From assembly GCF_004135345.1 (NCBI RefSeq), contig NZ_CP035495.1:1860001-1924000 (forward strand): a DNA stretch of 64,000 nucleotides, in the 5' to 3' direction. This DNA is from Xylanimonas allomyrinae. GTDB lineage: Bacteria; Actinomycetota; Actinomycetes; Actinomycetales; Cellulomonadaceae. How positions within the stretch are numbered: the stretch's first letter is position 1; every line of letters begins with the position of its first letter. Under the pieces are notes generated by a model. The model worked only from the letters and a program-made list of their open reading frames with translations. It made no database searches and was not told the DNA's origin. This document shows positions 26,538-35,837 of the stretch, piece by piece. A program made the translations under genes and the position numbers.

Positions 26538-26635
26538 GCCCCGCCGCGTAGGCCCCGCCGCGTAGGCCCCGCCGCGCAGACGCCGACGCGCAGACCCCGA
26601 CGCGCAGACCCCGCCGCGCAGACGCCGACGCGTGG
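26527..26635. repeat. 14-bp minisatellite, about 7.8 copies
   Basis: Consecutive units from 26527: CCGCCGCGTAGGCC three times, then CCGCCGCGCAGACG, CCGACGCGCAGACC twice, CCGCCGCGCAGACG and a partial CCGACGCGTGG. The DoxX stop codon TAG is in the first unit and recurs in the next two. The array ends 46 bp before aroA. It probably arose by slippage from the 3' end of the DoxX gene. Confidence 0.9.
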
Positions 26636-26669
26636 CGACCGAGCGCCGGGGAGCGCGGCACGCGGACAG

Positions 26670-26675
26670 TAGCCT
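26670..26675 (+). promoter_or_regulatory. -10 box TAGCCT, leaderless start of aroA
   Basis: TAGCCT matches TANNNT and ends 6 nt before ATG 26682, with no Shine-Dalgarno between. The aroA-rsgA-hisN mRNA is therefore probably leaderless. Confidence 0.5.
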
Positions 26676-26681
26676 GAGCGC

Positions 26682-27995
26682 ATGACGCCGACCGCTCCCG
26701 GAGCGCCCGAGACCAGCACCTCCGAGCTCTGGGACGCACCAGTCTCCTCCGGCCCCCTCGCCGCGCGCGTCGAGATCCCCGGGTCCAAGTCGCTGACCAA
26801 CCGGCTGCTCGTGCTCGCCGCGCTCGCCGACGGCCCCGGCACCTTGCGCGGCGCGCTGCGCAGCCGCGACGCCGACCTCATGATCGGCGCCCTGCGCACG
26901 CTCGGCGTCGGCATCGAGCAGGGCGACGCGCCCTCGACGCTGCACGTCACGCCCGGCCGCCTGAAGGGCGACGTCGACATCTTCACCGGCCTGGCCGGCA
27001 CCGTGATGCGGTTCCTGCCGCCCGTCGCCGCGCTCGCCGACGGCCCCGTGCGGTTCGACGGCGACCCGCAGGCGCGCGTGCGGCCCATGCGACCCGTGCT
27101 GCGCGCGCTGCACGCGCTCGGCGTCGGCGTCACGGGCCCCGAGGGCGACCTGCCGACGACGCTGCCGTTCACGATCGCCGGACGCGGAGGGCTGCGCGGC
27201 GGCGCCGTCGACGTCGACGCCTCGGCCTCCAGCCAGTTCGTCTCCGGGCTGCTGCTCGCGGCCGCCCGGTTCGAGCAGGGGCTCGCGCTGCGCCACGTCG
27301 GCACGACGCTGCCGAGCCTGCCGCACATCGAGATGACCGTGGCGACGCTGCGCGACGCCGGTGTCACCGTCGACGACTCCCGCGACGGCATCTGGGTGGT
27401 CTCGCCCGGCCCGATCGCCGCCCGCGACGTGCGCGTCGAGCCCGACCTGTCGAACGCGGCGCCGTTCCTCGCGGCCGCGCTCGTCGCAGGCGGTCGCGTC
27501 TCGGTGCCCGGCTGGCCGACGTCGACGACGCAGCCGGGCGCCCTCGTGCCCGGCCTGCTCGAGCGCATGGGCGGCTCGGCGTCGCTGTCCGACGGCGTGC
27601 TGACCGTGACCGGCGACAGCACCGTCCACGGCATCGACGTCGACCTCAAGGCCGCCGGAGAGCTCACCCCGACCATCGCCGCGCTCGCCGCGCTCGCCGA
27701 CTCCCCCAGTCGGCTGCGCGGCATCGCCCACCTGCGCGGTCACGAGACCGACCGGCTCGCGGCGCTCGCCACCGAGATCACGCGCCTCGGCGGGCAGGCC
27801 GAGGAGACGCGCGACGGCCTGGTCATCACGCCGCGCCCGCTGCACGGCGGCGTCTTCCGCACCTACGCCGACCACCGGATGGCGACGTCGGGCGCACTGA
27901 TCGGGCTGCGGGTCGCGGGCGTGCAGGTCGAGGACGTCGAGACGACCGCCAAGACCCTGCCCGGCTTCGCCGGCCTCTGGCAGGCGATGCTCTGA
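26682..27995 (+). CDS. aroA: 5-Enolpyruvylshikimate-3-phosphate synthase
   Basis: A 437-residue shikimate-pathway enzyme joining shikimate-3-phosphate and phosphoenolpyruvate. Signatures include [20 protein letters not shown] (S3P/PEP binding), [19 protein letters not shown] (the actinobacterial form of the GTAMRP loop), [14 protein letters not shown] and [16 protein letters not shown]. The fold is two domains of inside-out alpha/beta barrel repeats, and the length fits the family. It shares one base with rsgA (TGATG). The order aroA-rsgA-hisN next to sigR/rsrA is conserved in actinobacteria. Confidence 0.97.
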   Translation: MTPTAPGAPETSTSELWDAPVSSGPLAARVEIPGSKSLTNRLLVLAALADGPGTLRGALRSRDADLMIGALRTLGVGIEQGDAPSTLHVTPGRLKGDVDIFTGLAGTVMRFLPPVAALADGPVRFDGDPQARVRPMRPVLRALHALGVGVTGPEGDLPTTLPFTIAGRGGLRGGAVDVDASASSQFVSGLLLAAARFEQGLALRHVGTTLPSLPHIEMTVATLRDAGVTVDDSRDGIWVVSPGPIAARDVRVEPDLSNAAPFLAAALVAGGRVSVPGWPTSTTQPGALVPGLLERMGGSASLSDGVLTVTGDSTVHGIDVDLKAAGELTPTIAALAALADSPSRLRGIAHLRGHETDRLAALATEITRLGGQAEETRDGLVITPRPLHGGVFRTYADHRMATSGALIGLRVAGVQVEDVETTAKTLPGFAGLWQAML

Positions 27996-29026
27996 TGGCG
28001 CGCCGGGGCGGGCGCGACGAGCACGACGCCTTCGCGCGCCCGTCCAAGCGCGGCTCACGGCCCCGCACCAAGCAGCGCCCCGAGCACGCGGACGCCGTCG
28101 TCGGGTTCGTCACGGGCGTCGACCGCGGGCGCTACACCCTGCTGCTCGCCGAGGGACTGCCCGACGAGCGCGCCGTGCACGCCATGAAGGCGCGCGAGCT
28201 CGCGCGCACGCGCGTCGTCGTCGGCGACCGCGTCGACGTCGTCGGCGACACCTCGGGGGGCAAGGACGCTCTCGCCCGCATCGTGCGGATCGGTGAGCGC
28301 ACGTCCGTGCTGCGACGCACCGCCGACGACACCGACCCGTACGAGCGGATCGTGGTCGCGAACGCCGACCAGCTCGTCATCGTCACCGCGCTCGCCCAGC
28401 CCGAGCCACGCACCGGCATGATCGACCGCGCCGTCGTCGCCGCCTACGACGCCGGGATGGACGTGCTGCTGTGCCTCACCAAGGCGGACCTCGCGCCCGC
28501 AGACGAGCTGCGGGGGCTGTACGAGCCGCTCGGGGTGAGCGTCGTCGTGACCGCGACCCTCGCGGACCCGGCGTCGGTCGACGCCGTGCGCGAGCGGCTG
28601 CGCGGGCGCGTCTCGGTGCTGCTGGGCCATTCGGGCGTCGGCAAGTCCACGCTGGTCAACGCCCTCGTACCGAGCGCACGGCGAGCCACCGGGCACGTCA
28701 ACGACGTGACGGGCCGCGGGCGGCACACCTCGACGTCGGCGGTCGCGCTACGGCTGCCCGGCGCCCAGGGATGGGTCGTCGACACCCCGGGCGTGCGGTC
28801 GCTCGGGCTCGCGCACGTCGAGGTCGAGCACGTGCTCGCCGCGTTCGAGGACCTCGACGAGGCCGCCGAGCGGTGCCCGCGCGGCTGCACGCACCTCGAC
28901 GGGGCACCCGACTGCGCGCTCGACGACTGGCTCGCAGCCTCCCCCGACACCGAGACCAGAGCGACACGCGAGGTCCGCCTGACGAGCTTTCGCCGCCTGC
29001 TGGCCTCGCGCACCGCTAGCGTGTGA
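27995..29026 (+). CDS. rsgA: Ribosome small-subunit-dependent GTPase A
   Basis: A 343-residue circularly permuted GTPase in late 30S assembly. An N-terminal OB fold (residues ~35-105) leads to the permuted G domain: G4 LCLTKADLAP first, then G1 LGHSGVGKSTLVNAL, G2 region GRGRHTSTS and G3 VVDTPGVRSLGL. The C-terminal zinc knuckle reads RCPRGCTHLDGAPDCALDDW. The N-terminus RRGGRDEHDAFARPSKRGSR is the basic tail usual for actinobacterial members. Its stop overlaps the hisN GTG by 4 bp. Confidence 0.97.
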   Translation: MARRGGRDEHDAFARPSKRGSRPRTKQRPEHADAVVGFVTGVDRGRYTLLLAEGLPDERAVHAMKARELARTRVVVGDRVDVVGDTSGGKDALARIVRIGERTSVLRRTADDTDPYERIVVANADQLVIVTALAQPEPRTGMIDRAVVAAYDAGMDVLLCLTKADLAPADELRGLYEPLGVSVVVTATLADPASVDAVRERLRGRVSVLLGHSGVGKSTLVNALVPSARRATGHVNDVTGRGRHTSTSAVALRLPGAQGWVVDTPGVRSLGLAHVEVEHVLAAFEDLDEAAERCPRGCTHLDGAPDCALDDWLAASPDTETRATREVRLTSFRRLLASRTASV

Positions 29027-29817
29027 GCGTGACCCCCGCTCGCACGTACGAAGACGACCTGCGGCTGGCCCACGTCATCGCCGACCAGGTCGACGCCCTG
29101 ACCATGCAGCGCTTCCGCTCGCTCGACCTGCACGTCGAGACGAAGCCCGACAACACCCCCGTCTCCGACGCAGACCGCGCAGCCGAGGAGTTCATCCGCG
29201 CGCAGCTCAAACGGGCGCGCACGCGCGACGCCGTCGTCGGCGAGGAGTACGGGTCGGCCGGCAACGGCGCCCGGCGCTGGATCATCGACCCCATCGACGG
29301 CACCAAGAACTTCGTGCGCGGCGTACCCGTCTGGGCCACGCTCATCGCGCTCGCCGACGGCGAGGACGTCGTCATGGGGCTCGTCTCCGCGCCGGCGCTC
29401 GGGCGGCGCTGGTGGGCGGCCCAGGGGCAGGGCGCGTGGACGGGCCGCGCGCTGTCCTCGGCGACGCGCATGAACGTCTCGGGCGTGCGCACCCTGGAGG
29501 ACGCGTCGCTCTCCTACGCCTCGCTCGGCGGGTGGGAGGAGCGCGGCAAGCTCGACGGGTTCCTCGACCTGACCCGGCGCTGCTACCGCACCCGCGGGTA
29601 CGGAGACTTCTGGTCGTACATGCTGGTGGCCGAAGGCGCCGCCGACATCGCCGCCGAGCCCGAGCTCGAGGTCTACGACATGGCCGCGCTCGTCCCCATC
29701 GTCACCGAGGCCGGGGGGCGGTTCACGTCGCTCGACGGCGCTCCGGGGCCGTGGGGCGGGAATGCCGTCGCGACCAACGGGTACCTGCACGGCGAGGTGC
29801 TGGTCTACCTCGGCTGA
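29023..29817 (+). CDS. hisN: Histidinol-phosphatase (inositol monophosphatase family)
   Basis: A 264-residue Mg-dependent phosphatase catalysing the penultimate step of histidine synthesis in actinobacteria. The metal site is visible: VVGEEYG, WIIDPIDGTKNFVRGVP and the C-terminal EVYDMAALVPIVTEAGGRF. An early loop has TKPDNTPVSDADRAAEEFI. The FVRG after DGTKN and the neighbours separate HisN from inositol monophosphatases. GTG 29023 overlaps the rsgA stop, so it is the third gene of the aroA operon. Confidence 0.92.
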   Translation: MSVTPARTYEDDLRLAHVIADQVDALTMQRFRSLDLHVETKPDNTPVSDADRAAEEFIRAQLKRARTRDAVVGEEYGSAGNGARRWIIDPIDGTKNFVRGVPVWATLIALADGEDVVMGLVSAPALGRRWWAAQGQGAWTGRALSSATRMNVSGVRTLEDASLSYASLGGWEERGKLDGFLDLTRRCYRTRGYGDFWSYMLVAEGAADIAAEPELEVYDMAALVPIVTEAGGRFTSLDGAPGPWGGNAVATNGYLHGEVLVYLG

Positions 29818-29948
29818 CGCCTCGGCGACCCGACGGCCAGAGCCACGGCCGGTCCCGGTGCGACAGACGCCGGACGTCACGCGCCACGGACCGAGCAGCC
29901 GCCGCCTCCTCGCCGCTGCGCCCCGTCAGGGGGACGTGACGATGGAAC

Positions 29949-31439
29949 ATGGTGCGACGACGAGCCACTGCCGCCTTGCGTCTCGCCCTCGACCCCGCCG
30001 TCCACCCGGCCACCGAACGCGTGGTCCGAGGCGTGGTGCGGGCACTGCACGACGGGCAGCTCCAGGACGGTGACCCGATGCCGTCGTCGCGCGTGCTGGC
30101 CGACTCGACGGGCATCGCGCGCTCGTCCGTGGTCGCGGCCTACGAGCGGCTGGCCGGGATGGGCGTGCTCGCGGCGGTCCAGGGCCGTGCCACGGTCGTG
30201 CGCAGCGGCGCACGCCTCCTGGTCCGCCCGGCGGCGCCGCCCACACCGGCACCCGTCGCCCGGCGCCCAGCGCCGCCCTGCGTCGACCTGTCGGTCCCGG
30301 GCGGCGCCACGCCCGAGACGCTCGACGCCCAGGACTGGAACCGAGCCTGGCGCCGCGCCGTCGCACCCCTCACGGGGGGCGGCTGGCTCGACGAGCGCGC
30401 CTCGCCTCGCACGACGGCGAGCACACGCGAACACCCCCGACGGCCCGGCTCGGGCCCCGCCTGCGCCGACCCGAGCGCGATGCACGGCACCGACGAGCTG
30501 CGCCACGCCCTGGTCGACTTCCTGCGCACCACGCGCGGGATCGTCGCCTCGCCCGAGGACCTCGTGCTGCGCCCGAGCCTCAGCGCTGCGGTGGCCGACG
30601 TCGTCGACGGCTTCGAGCTCTCCGGGCGCGAGGTCGTGATCGAGGACCCCAGCCTGCCGGGCCTGCAACGCAGGCTCGCGCTCGCCGGGTGCCGCGTGCG
30701 CTCCGTCCCCGTCGACGACGAGGGGCTGCGCGTCGACCTCCTCGGGCACGACGTCGCGGCCGTCCACGTCACCCCCGCACGGCAGTGGCCGACCGGGGCG
30801 CCGCTCAGCCCGCGACGCCGCGACGCCCTGCTCGCCTGGTCGCGCCGCACCGGCGGCGTCGTCATCGAGAACGATCACGATGCCGTCTTCACCTTCGGAG
30901 CGGCGCCGCCCGTGCCGCTCGCCGCCCAGGCCCAGGGCGGGGACGACCGTGCCCGCGTGGCCTTCCTCGGGTCGTCGGCCAAGCTGGTCGCCACCGACCT
31001 GCAGGTCGTCTGGCTCGTCGCACCGCAGCGGACGGCGCGGCGCGACGACGCGGTCGCTCCCGTGTGCGGCTACACGGCGCGCGCCCTCGCCGACTACCTC
31101 ACCTCGGGTGCCCTGTACCGCCACCACAACCGGACCCTGCGCCTGGTCGAGGACCGCCGTGACGCGCTCGTCGCCGCGCTCGCCAGCCACGCCCCGGCGG
31201 TACGCGTGCGGGGCGACGCGTGCGGCACCGAGGCCGTGATCGACCTGCCCGCCGGCATCGATGAGTGGTGCGTGCGCCGATCGGTCCAGGACGCCGGGTT
31301 CCGCTGCTCGACGCTCGGGGACTTCGCCGTGCGCGAGCAGCGCGCCGCGCTCGTGGTGCACTACGGGCCGCTGCCGGCGGCGTCCGCACGCCGGTTCGCG
31401 GCGGCGCTCGCTGCGGCGCTCGGACCCGCGGCGCGGTAG
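29949..31439 (+). CDS. MocR/GabR-type regulator (GntR HTH fused to aminotransferase fold)
   Basis: A 496-residue protein. Residues ~15-80 form a GntR winged helix (VLADSTGIARSSVVAAYERL). An Ala/Pro linker leads to a fold-type I aminotransferase domain from residue ~100 on. Likely PLP contacts are GGVVIENDHDAVFTF and the Lys of FLGSSAKLVATDLQVVW. MocR proteins sense PLP plus an amine or amino acid. It is convergent with the ethanolamine operon end, which has no regulator of its own, so control of that operon is possible but unproven. An insertion TASTREHPRRPGSGPA around residue 160 is unusual. Confidence 0.87.
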   Translation: MVRRRATAALRLALDPAVHPATERVVRGVVRALHDGQLQDGDPMPSSRVLADSTGIARSSVVAAYERLAGMGVLAAVQGRATVVRSGARLLVRPAAPPTPAPVARRPAPPCVDLSVPGGATPETLDAQDWNRAWRRAVAPLTGGGWLDERASPRTTASTREHPRRPGSGPACADPSAMHGTDELRHALVDFLRTTRGIVASPEDLVLRPSLSAAVADVVDGFELSGREVVIEDPSLPGLQRRLALAGCRVRSVPVDDEGLRVDLLGHDVAAVHVTPARQWPTGAPLSPRRRDALLAWSRRTGGVVIENDHDAVFTFGAAPPVPLAAQAQGGDDRARVAFLGSSAKLVATDLQVVWLVAPQRTARRDDAVAPVCGYTARALADYLTSGALYRHHNRTLRLVEDRRDALVAALASHAPAVRVRGDACGTEAVIDLPAGIDEWCVRRSVQDAGFRCSTLGDFAVREQRAALVVHYGPLPAASARRFAAALAAALGPAAR

Positions 31440-31551
31440 CCCGGCCAGGCACGTCGGGCCTTCCGTTCCCCCGGCTCGACGCCTGCCACCGCGCGCAGGG
31501 CCCCGGCGGACGGCAGCGCCCGCGGCGCGTCCAGGGCGCTTCGCCCCTCGG

Positions 31552-32760
31552 TCAGGACGCGGGCGCGGCGACCTGCGCCTGGACCGCCGTGACCGCGATC
31601 GTGGAGACGATGTCCTCGACGCTCGCCCCCCGCGACAGGTCGTTGACGGGTTTGCGAAGCCCCTGCAGCACCGGTCCCACGGCGAGCGCGCCCGCGGACC
31701 GCTGGACGGCCTTGTAGGCGATGTTCCCGGCCGAGAGGTCGGGAAACACGAGCACCGTCGCGCGTCCCGCGACGGGCGAGCCGGGTGCCTTGCGCTCCCC
31801 GACACCTGGGTCGACGGCGGCGTCGTACTGCAGCGGGCCGTCGACGGGCAGCTCGGGAGCGGCCGCGCGCACCAGCGCCGTGGCCTCGCGCACGAGATCG
31901 ACGTCAGGCCCGGAACCCGAGCCGTGCGTGGCGTACGACAGCAGGGCGACGCGTGGCTCGATGCCGAGCTGACGTGCGGTGCGCGCCGACGCCACGGCGA
32001 TCGCGGCGACCTGCCGGGCCGTGGGGTTGACGTTGACCGCGCAGTCGGCGTAGACGAGCACGTCACGGGTGCCGGGCAGGCACATGAGGAACACCGAGGA
32101 GACGAGCTCGGCGTCGTCGGCCGTGCGGATGATCTCCAGCGCGGGACGCACCGTCTCGGCCGTGGTGTGGACGGCACCCGAGACCATGCCGTCGGCAAGG
32201 CCCTCGGCGACCATCATCGTGCCGAAGCACGACACGTCCCCCATCGCGGCGCGCGCCAGGTCCGCAGTGACGCCCTTGCTGCCGCGCAGCTCCAGATAGC
32301 GCCGCTCGAAGGCCGCGCGATGCGGGGAGGTCTGCGGGTCCCAGATCGCGACGTCGCCGGGGTCGAGCCCCGCGGCGCGCGCGGTGGCCGCGACGACGTC
32401 GTCGGGGCCGAGCAGCACCAGCCGCGCGATGCGTTGTTCCCGCACGCTTGCGGCGGCCGCGCACACCCGCGGCTCGGTGCCCTCCGGCAGCACGATCGTG
32501 CGGTCGGCCTCGCGAGCGCGCGCGTACAGCGCGTCGAGGAACCCGGCGCCGGGGACGGTCGTGGCGCCGCGCTCCGGCACCGCACCGTCGCTCACCACGA
32601 GCCGCACCCCGTGGTCGCGCGCGAGGTCGCGCGCATCGGGAGTGAGGATCGCGCCCGCGGGCAGGCGCAGCTCACGCACACCGCGCCCGACGGCGTCCCG
32701 CACGCGCGAGCGGGTCACCACGGGCCGGCGCGCGGGGCCGGTCAGGTCGCGGCTCGTCAT
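31552..32760 (-). CDS. eutD: EutD-type phosphotransacetylase with microcompartment N-terminal motif
   Basis: A 402-residue enzyme converting acetyl-CoA to acetyl phosphate and recycling CoA. The C-terminal ~330 residues are a PTA_PTB domain: IVLPEGTEPRVCAAAASV, MMVAEGLADGMVSGAVHTT, VLVYADCAVNVNPTARQ and LVFPDLSAGNIAYKAVQR. The first ~60 residues are an extra segment with LPAGAILTPDARDLARDHGV, nearly the same as in EutQ and like the EutT start, presumably for packing in the compartment. It is the last gene of the operon, 10 bp after the BMC-T gene. No ackA is present. Confidence 0.9.
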   Translation of the reverse strand: MTSRDLTGPARRPVVTRSRVRDAVGRGVRELRLPAGAILTPDARDLARDHGVRLVVSDGAVPERGATTVPGAGFLDALYARAREADRTIVLPEGTEPRVCAAAASVREQRIARLVLLGPDDVVAATARAAGLDPGDVAIWDPQTSPHRAAFERRYLELRGSKGVTADLARAAMGDVSCFGTMMVAEGLADGMVSGAVHTTAETVRPALEIIRTADDAELVSSVFLMCLPGTRDVLVYADCAVNVNPTARQVAAIAVASARTARQLGIEPRVALLSYATHGSGSGPDVDLVREATALVRAAAPELPVDGPLQYDAAVDPGVGERKAPGSPVAGRATVLVFPDLSAGNIAYKAVQRSAGALAVGPVLQGLRKPVNDLSRGASVEDIVSTIAVTAVQAQVAAPAS

Positions 32761-32770
32761 CCCGACCGCC

Positions 32771-33427
32771 TCAGCCGACGCCGTCGACGGAGGCGAGCGC
32801 CGTGAGCGCTGCGTCCCGTGCGGCCAGCACGTCGGCCTCCGTGCCCGACATCCACAGGCGACCGAACGCTCCCACCGACGAGAAGTGATTGAGGCGCACG
32901 GGCGCGGCCTTCTCGGCCTCGTTGGCGGCGAGGGTGACGTACGCGGCGGGCTCGACCTCCAGCACCAGCATGGTCTCCCCCGCGACGATCATGGTGCCGC
33001 GGTTGAACCGGTTGAGGAGCTGGCACTGGAACGGGTTGACGTTGGTGACGACCTGGACGGACGCGACGTTGGGCCGCATGCGGTCCGCGCGCACGAGGCC
33101 CAGCTCCTCGAGCACCACCTCGCCGGCGCGCAGCACGTCGGCCTGCGAGCCCGAGTGCACCTCGAACATGCCGTAGTGCCGTTCGACGATCTGGCTGCCG
33201 GGGCGCACGTCGGTCGACTTGACCACGCGGTCGACGATGGGGAACACCCAGTTGCCGGGGGCCATCTCGACATACAGCGCGGCCCAGCCCTCGACCACGG
33301 GGTCGCCCTGCGTGATGGTCCCGATGAACGCCGCGAACTGCGGCTGCATGCGGTCGATGTGGCAGTACGCACGCAGCTGGAAGTCCTCGTGCGGCACGCG
33401 GGCCGCCGGGGTCGCGGGAGGGTTCAT
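32771..33427 (-). CDS. Tandem-BMC (BMC-T) shell protein, not EutL
   Basis: A 218-residue microcompartment shell protein with two BMC-like halves. The first (residues ~15-110) has AYCHIDRMQPQFAAFIGTIT and ends in SGSQADVLRAGEVVLEEL. The second (residues ~120-212) has ASVQVVTNVNPFQCQLLNRF and SGTEADVLAARDAAL. Trimers would form pseudohexameric tiles. It lacks EutL landmarks, and a true EutL lies at 38036-38692. The N-terminal half resembles shell proteins of actinobacterial amine-type compartments (judged by eye). ATG 33427 overlaps the eutJ stop (ATGA). Confidence 0.8.
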   Translation of the reverse strand: MNPPATPAARVPHEDFQLRAYCHIDRMQPQFAAFIGTITQGDPVVEGWAALYVEMAPGNWVFPIVDRVVKSTDVRPGSQIVERHYGMFEVHSGSQADVLRAGEVVLEELGLVRADRMRPNVASVQVVTNVNPFQCQLLNRFNRGTMIVAGETMLVLEVEPAAYVTLAANEAEKAAPVRLNHFSSVGAFGRLWMSGTEADVLAARDAALTALASVDGVG

Positions 33428-34359
33428 GGCAGGGCTCCGTCATCGGTCAGGGGCGGGGCGAAGCAGGCGACACCAAGCGGCGTCACCAGGGCGGGCTCGG
33501 GCGCGACGGTGCACGGGACGCCCGTGACGCGCGCGATCACACGGTCGATGCCGGCGAACGCGCAGGTGCCGCCGACGAGCACGACGGCGGGTACGTCGTG
33601 CCCCGCGACGGCACGGGCCACGATGCCGGCCTGCCGCTCGAACACGGGCACGGCCAGGGGCAGGTAGCGCTGCTGGAACGCCGGGTCGCGCTTGAGCAGC
33701 TCGGCCTCCTCGAAGGGCACGCCGAGGCCGCCGGCGAGCACCAGGCTCAGGTGGGTGCCGCCGCCGGGCTCGTCGTCCGTCGCGACCACCACGCCGTCGC
33801 GCACCACGGCCGTGCCGGTGGTGCCGCCCCCGATGTCGACGACGGCGCCGTCGCGCAGCCGCAGGACGGCGTTGGCCGCGGTCGGCTCGTCGACGACGGT
33901 CGCGCACTCGATGCCCGCGGACTCCAGCACGTACCGGTGGGCGCGCGCGTCGGAGGCGTCGACGCCGGGCGGCAGGGTCACCGCGCCGCACGTCAGCCTC
34001 CGCCCGGTGGCCACTTCGAGCTCGTGACGCAGGCCGGAGACGACGCGGCTCGCGCCGGCGAAGTCCCACACGACGCCGTCGCGCACGACGTCGGCAAACG
34101 TCGTCGCGACTGCCAGCGGGTCGCCGTCGGCGTCGGTCACGGTGATGACGGTGTACGCGGTGCCGAGGTCGACGCCGACACGGATCGGCACGTCGGCGCC
34201 GATGGGGCGAGGCGTGTCGAGCGCGGCTCGCGCGCGCGCCATGAGCGCGGCGACATGCCCGCGGCGCCCGGCCTCGTCGACGGGGACGCCGGGGTTCGCG
34301 TCGTCCGGCGCCGGGGCGACGCCCGGAACGGGCGCGACGGCGGTCCGGCCCGCGCTCAT
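33424..34359 (-). CDS. eutJ: EutJ-type Hsp70/actin-fold chaperone
   Basis: A 311-residue ATPase of the Hsp70-like EutJ family, thought to help fold or load Eut enzymes. After an Ala/Pro-rich N-terminal ~50 residues the phosphate-1 motif is VGVDLGTAYTVITVTD. Phosphate-2 is VVDIGGGTTGTAVV, and the adenosine motif is VVLVGGTCAFAGID. DEPTAANAVLRL is the Hsp70-like hinge. It begins at ATG 34359, overlapping the eutT stop, and ends on the BMC-T start, so it is fully embedded in the operon. Confidence 0.9.
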   Translation of the reverse strand: MSAGRTAVAPVPGVAPAPDDANPGVPVDEAGRRGHVAALMARARAALDTPRPIGADVPIRVGVDLGTAYTVITVTDADGDPLAVATTFADVVRDGVVWDFAGASRVVSGLRHELEVATGRRLTCGAVTLPPGVDASDARAHRYVLESAGIECATVVDEPTAANAVLRLRDGAVVDIGGGTTGTAVVRDGVVVATDDEPGGGTHLSLVLAGGLGVPFEEAELLKRDPAFQQRYLPLAVPVFERQAGIVARAVAGHDVPAVVLVGGTCAFAGIDRVIARVTGVPCTVAPEPALVTPLGVACFAPPLTDDGALP

Positions 34360-35144
34360 GCCAGGCCCCCGCGGGCGAGCAGGAGCTGCACGAGGTAGCA
34401 CGCCGACGACAACCGGTTCAGCCCCTCGCAGACCGACGCGCCGTACGGGTGGTGCGGACTGGGGAACACGCCCGCGGCCACGATCTCGACCTCGCGCGCG
34501 TGGGTGCGGCACGCGTTGACGCGGTGCTGGACCGGCGCCGACCGTTCGGTGAGGGTCACGTGCGCGACGCCGAGCGTGCCGACCGGGTCGTGTGTCGCGG
34601 CACGGATCTGCTCGGCGTCCCGGCCGTCGAGCACCAGGCCTGCGGCGGGCCGCTCGTTGTACTCGGCGCTGAGCAGCTCGCGGCAGTAGGCGGCCAGGGT
34701 GGCCAGGTCGGCGCCCGCGCCGTCGTGCCCCGCGGCGACGGCGTCGCCGGCCACGGCCAGGAGGTGCGCGCCGAGCGAGTCGAGCCGGCCGCGCAGCACG
34801 ATGCGCGGGTGCGTCTTGGGCACGTAGTGGTTCCGGTTGAGCTGGGTCAGGCGGCTGGGCTTGGTGTCGACGGTCGAGCCGCACTGCGTGCACAGCGGCG
34901 CCGCGTCGCCGTCGACCGGGAACGACGCGTCCCGGTCCCAGCCCGGCCGGGCGGCGGCGTGCCCGCCCGGGTCGTGCCCGCCGGACGGGTCTGCCGGGGA
35001 CCCCGCGTCGTCGAGCACGAGCCGCCACTGCGCTACGAAGTCGGCCGCCGCGGGCGACAGCCGCGCCCCCGGCGGCACGAGCACCACGGCGCCCGGGGTC
35101 GGGCGCCGCAGGCGGTCACGCAGGTCGGCCTCGGTGAGGATCAC
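34356..35144 (-). CDS. eutT: Ethanolamine cobalamin adenosyltransferase EutT
   Basis: A 262-residue enzyme making adenosylcobalamin for EutBC. It begins with the BMC-associated segment VPPGARLSPAAADFVAQW. The metal-site region PLCTQCGSTVDTKPSRLTQL is followed by the EutT signature VPKTHPRIVLRGRLDSL, then helical bundle motifs AAYCRELLSAEYNERP and SACYLVQLLLARG. The CxxC (CTQC) fits the ferrous/zinc cysteine motif of EutT, though I cannot see a second adjacent CC. GTG 35144 overlaps the eutQ stop, and the 3' end overlaps eutJ. Confidence 0.9.
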   Translation of the reverse strand: MILTEADLRDRLRRPTPGAVVLVPPGARLSPAAADFVAQWRLVLDDAGSPADPSGGHDPGGHAAARPGWDRDASFPVDGDAAPLCTQCGSTVDTKPSRLTQLNRNHYVPKTHPRIVLRGRLDSLGAHLLAVAGDAVAAGHDGAGADLATLAAYCRELLSAEYNERPAAGLVLDGRDAEQIRAATHDPVGTLGVAHVTLTERSAPVQHRVNACRTHAREVEIVAAGVFPSPHHPYGASVCEGLNRLSSACYLVQLLLARGGLA

Positions 35145-35824
35145 CGCAGGTTCTCCTCCCAGTCGGCGGGGAAGGTGACGTACACGAACTTGGCCCAGCC
35201 CGGCGTGCCGAACGTGATGCGCGAACCCCGCGGCACGTACAGGACGTCACCGGGGCGCCCGACCCGTTCGCCGTCGGGCGTGCCGATGCGCAGCTCGCCC
35301 TCGAGCACGACCTGCACCTCGTCATACGTGAGGGTCCACGGGAACGAGCCTTTGGTCAGCGTCATGTAGCCGGCCGCCATCGGGGCCCCGTCAGCGGACG
35401 TCACGACATCGGCGGTGCGGACGTCCTGCCCAGGCTCGGGGCCCGGGTAGCCGAACGGCGCGAGCGGCGCCTCGCTCGCGCGAGCGAGGACGACGGGGCG
35501 CGCGGGCAGCGAGGGCGCGGACGGCACCGGAGCGGTGCCCGCACCGAGCAACGACGCGACGATCGCCCGTACACGGGCCTCGACGGCGTCGGCGGCCGGC
35601 CCCGCGGACGGGCAGGGCGCCTGCGGGAGCGCAGGCACGACCGGCGCGGCGGGCGCCTGCGACGGGCGGAGTCCCGTCGCAGGCGCAGCCTCCACCAGGG
35701 TGACGCCAAGGTCACCGGCCACCTCGCGTGCCAGAGGCGTGACCACGGCACCGGCCGGCAGCTCGAGCCGTCCGCCCTCGCCGGCCGCACGGACGTCAGC
35801 AGCGCTGATCGCGATGCGACCCAT
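35141..35824 (-). CDS. eutQ: EutQ-type cupin protein
   Basis: A 227-residue protein. Its N-terminus (ISAADVRAAGEGG then LPAGAVVTPLAREVAGDLGV) is the microcompartment-type motif shared with EutD here. A Pro/Ala linker contains a possible encapsulation helix VEARVRAIVASLLG around residue 80. The C-terminal EutQ cupin (residues ~120-225) has LTYDEVQVVLEGELRIG and PGDVLYVPRGSRITF. EutQ has been reported as an acetate-kinase-like or shell-assembly factor; the function here is inferred. ATG 35824 was chosen over two upstream GTGs because GGGGGTGAG precedes it. Confidence 0.9.
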   Translation of the reverse strand: MGRIAISAADVRAAGEGGRLELPAGAVVTPLAREVAGDLGVTLVEAAPATGLRPSQAPAAPVVPALPQAPCPSAGPAADAVEARVRAIVASLLGAGTAPVPSAPSLPARPVVLARASEAPLAPFGYPGPEPGQDVRTADVVTSADGAPMAAGYMTLTKGSFPWTLTYDEVQVVLEGELRIGTPDGERVGRPGDVLYVPRGSRITFGTPGWAKFVYVTFPADWEENLR

Positions 35825-35837
35825 CACCACTCACCCC

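Noticed and set aside
26527-26635. Very short-spacer CRISPR
   Set aside because: Units are head-to-tail 14-mers with no spacers at all.
31552-32760. PduL-type phosphotransacylase
   Set aside because: The protein is clearly the PTA_PTB (EutD) fold with its long Rossmann-like motifs, not the short PduL beta-barrel.
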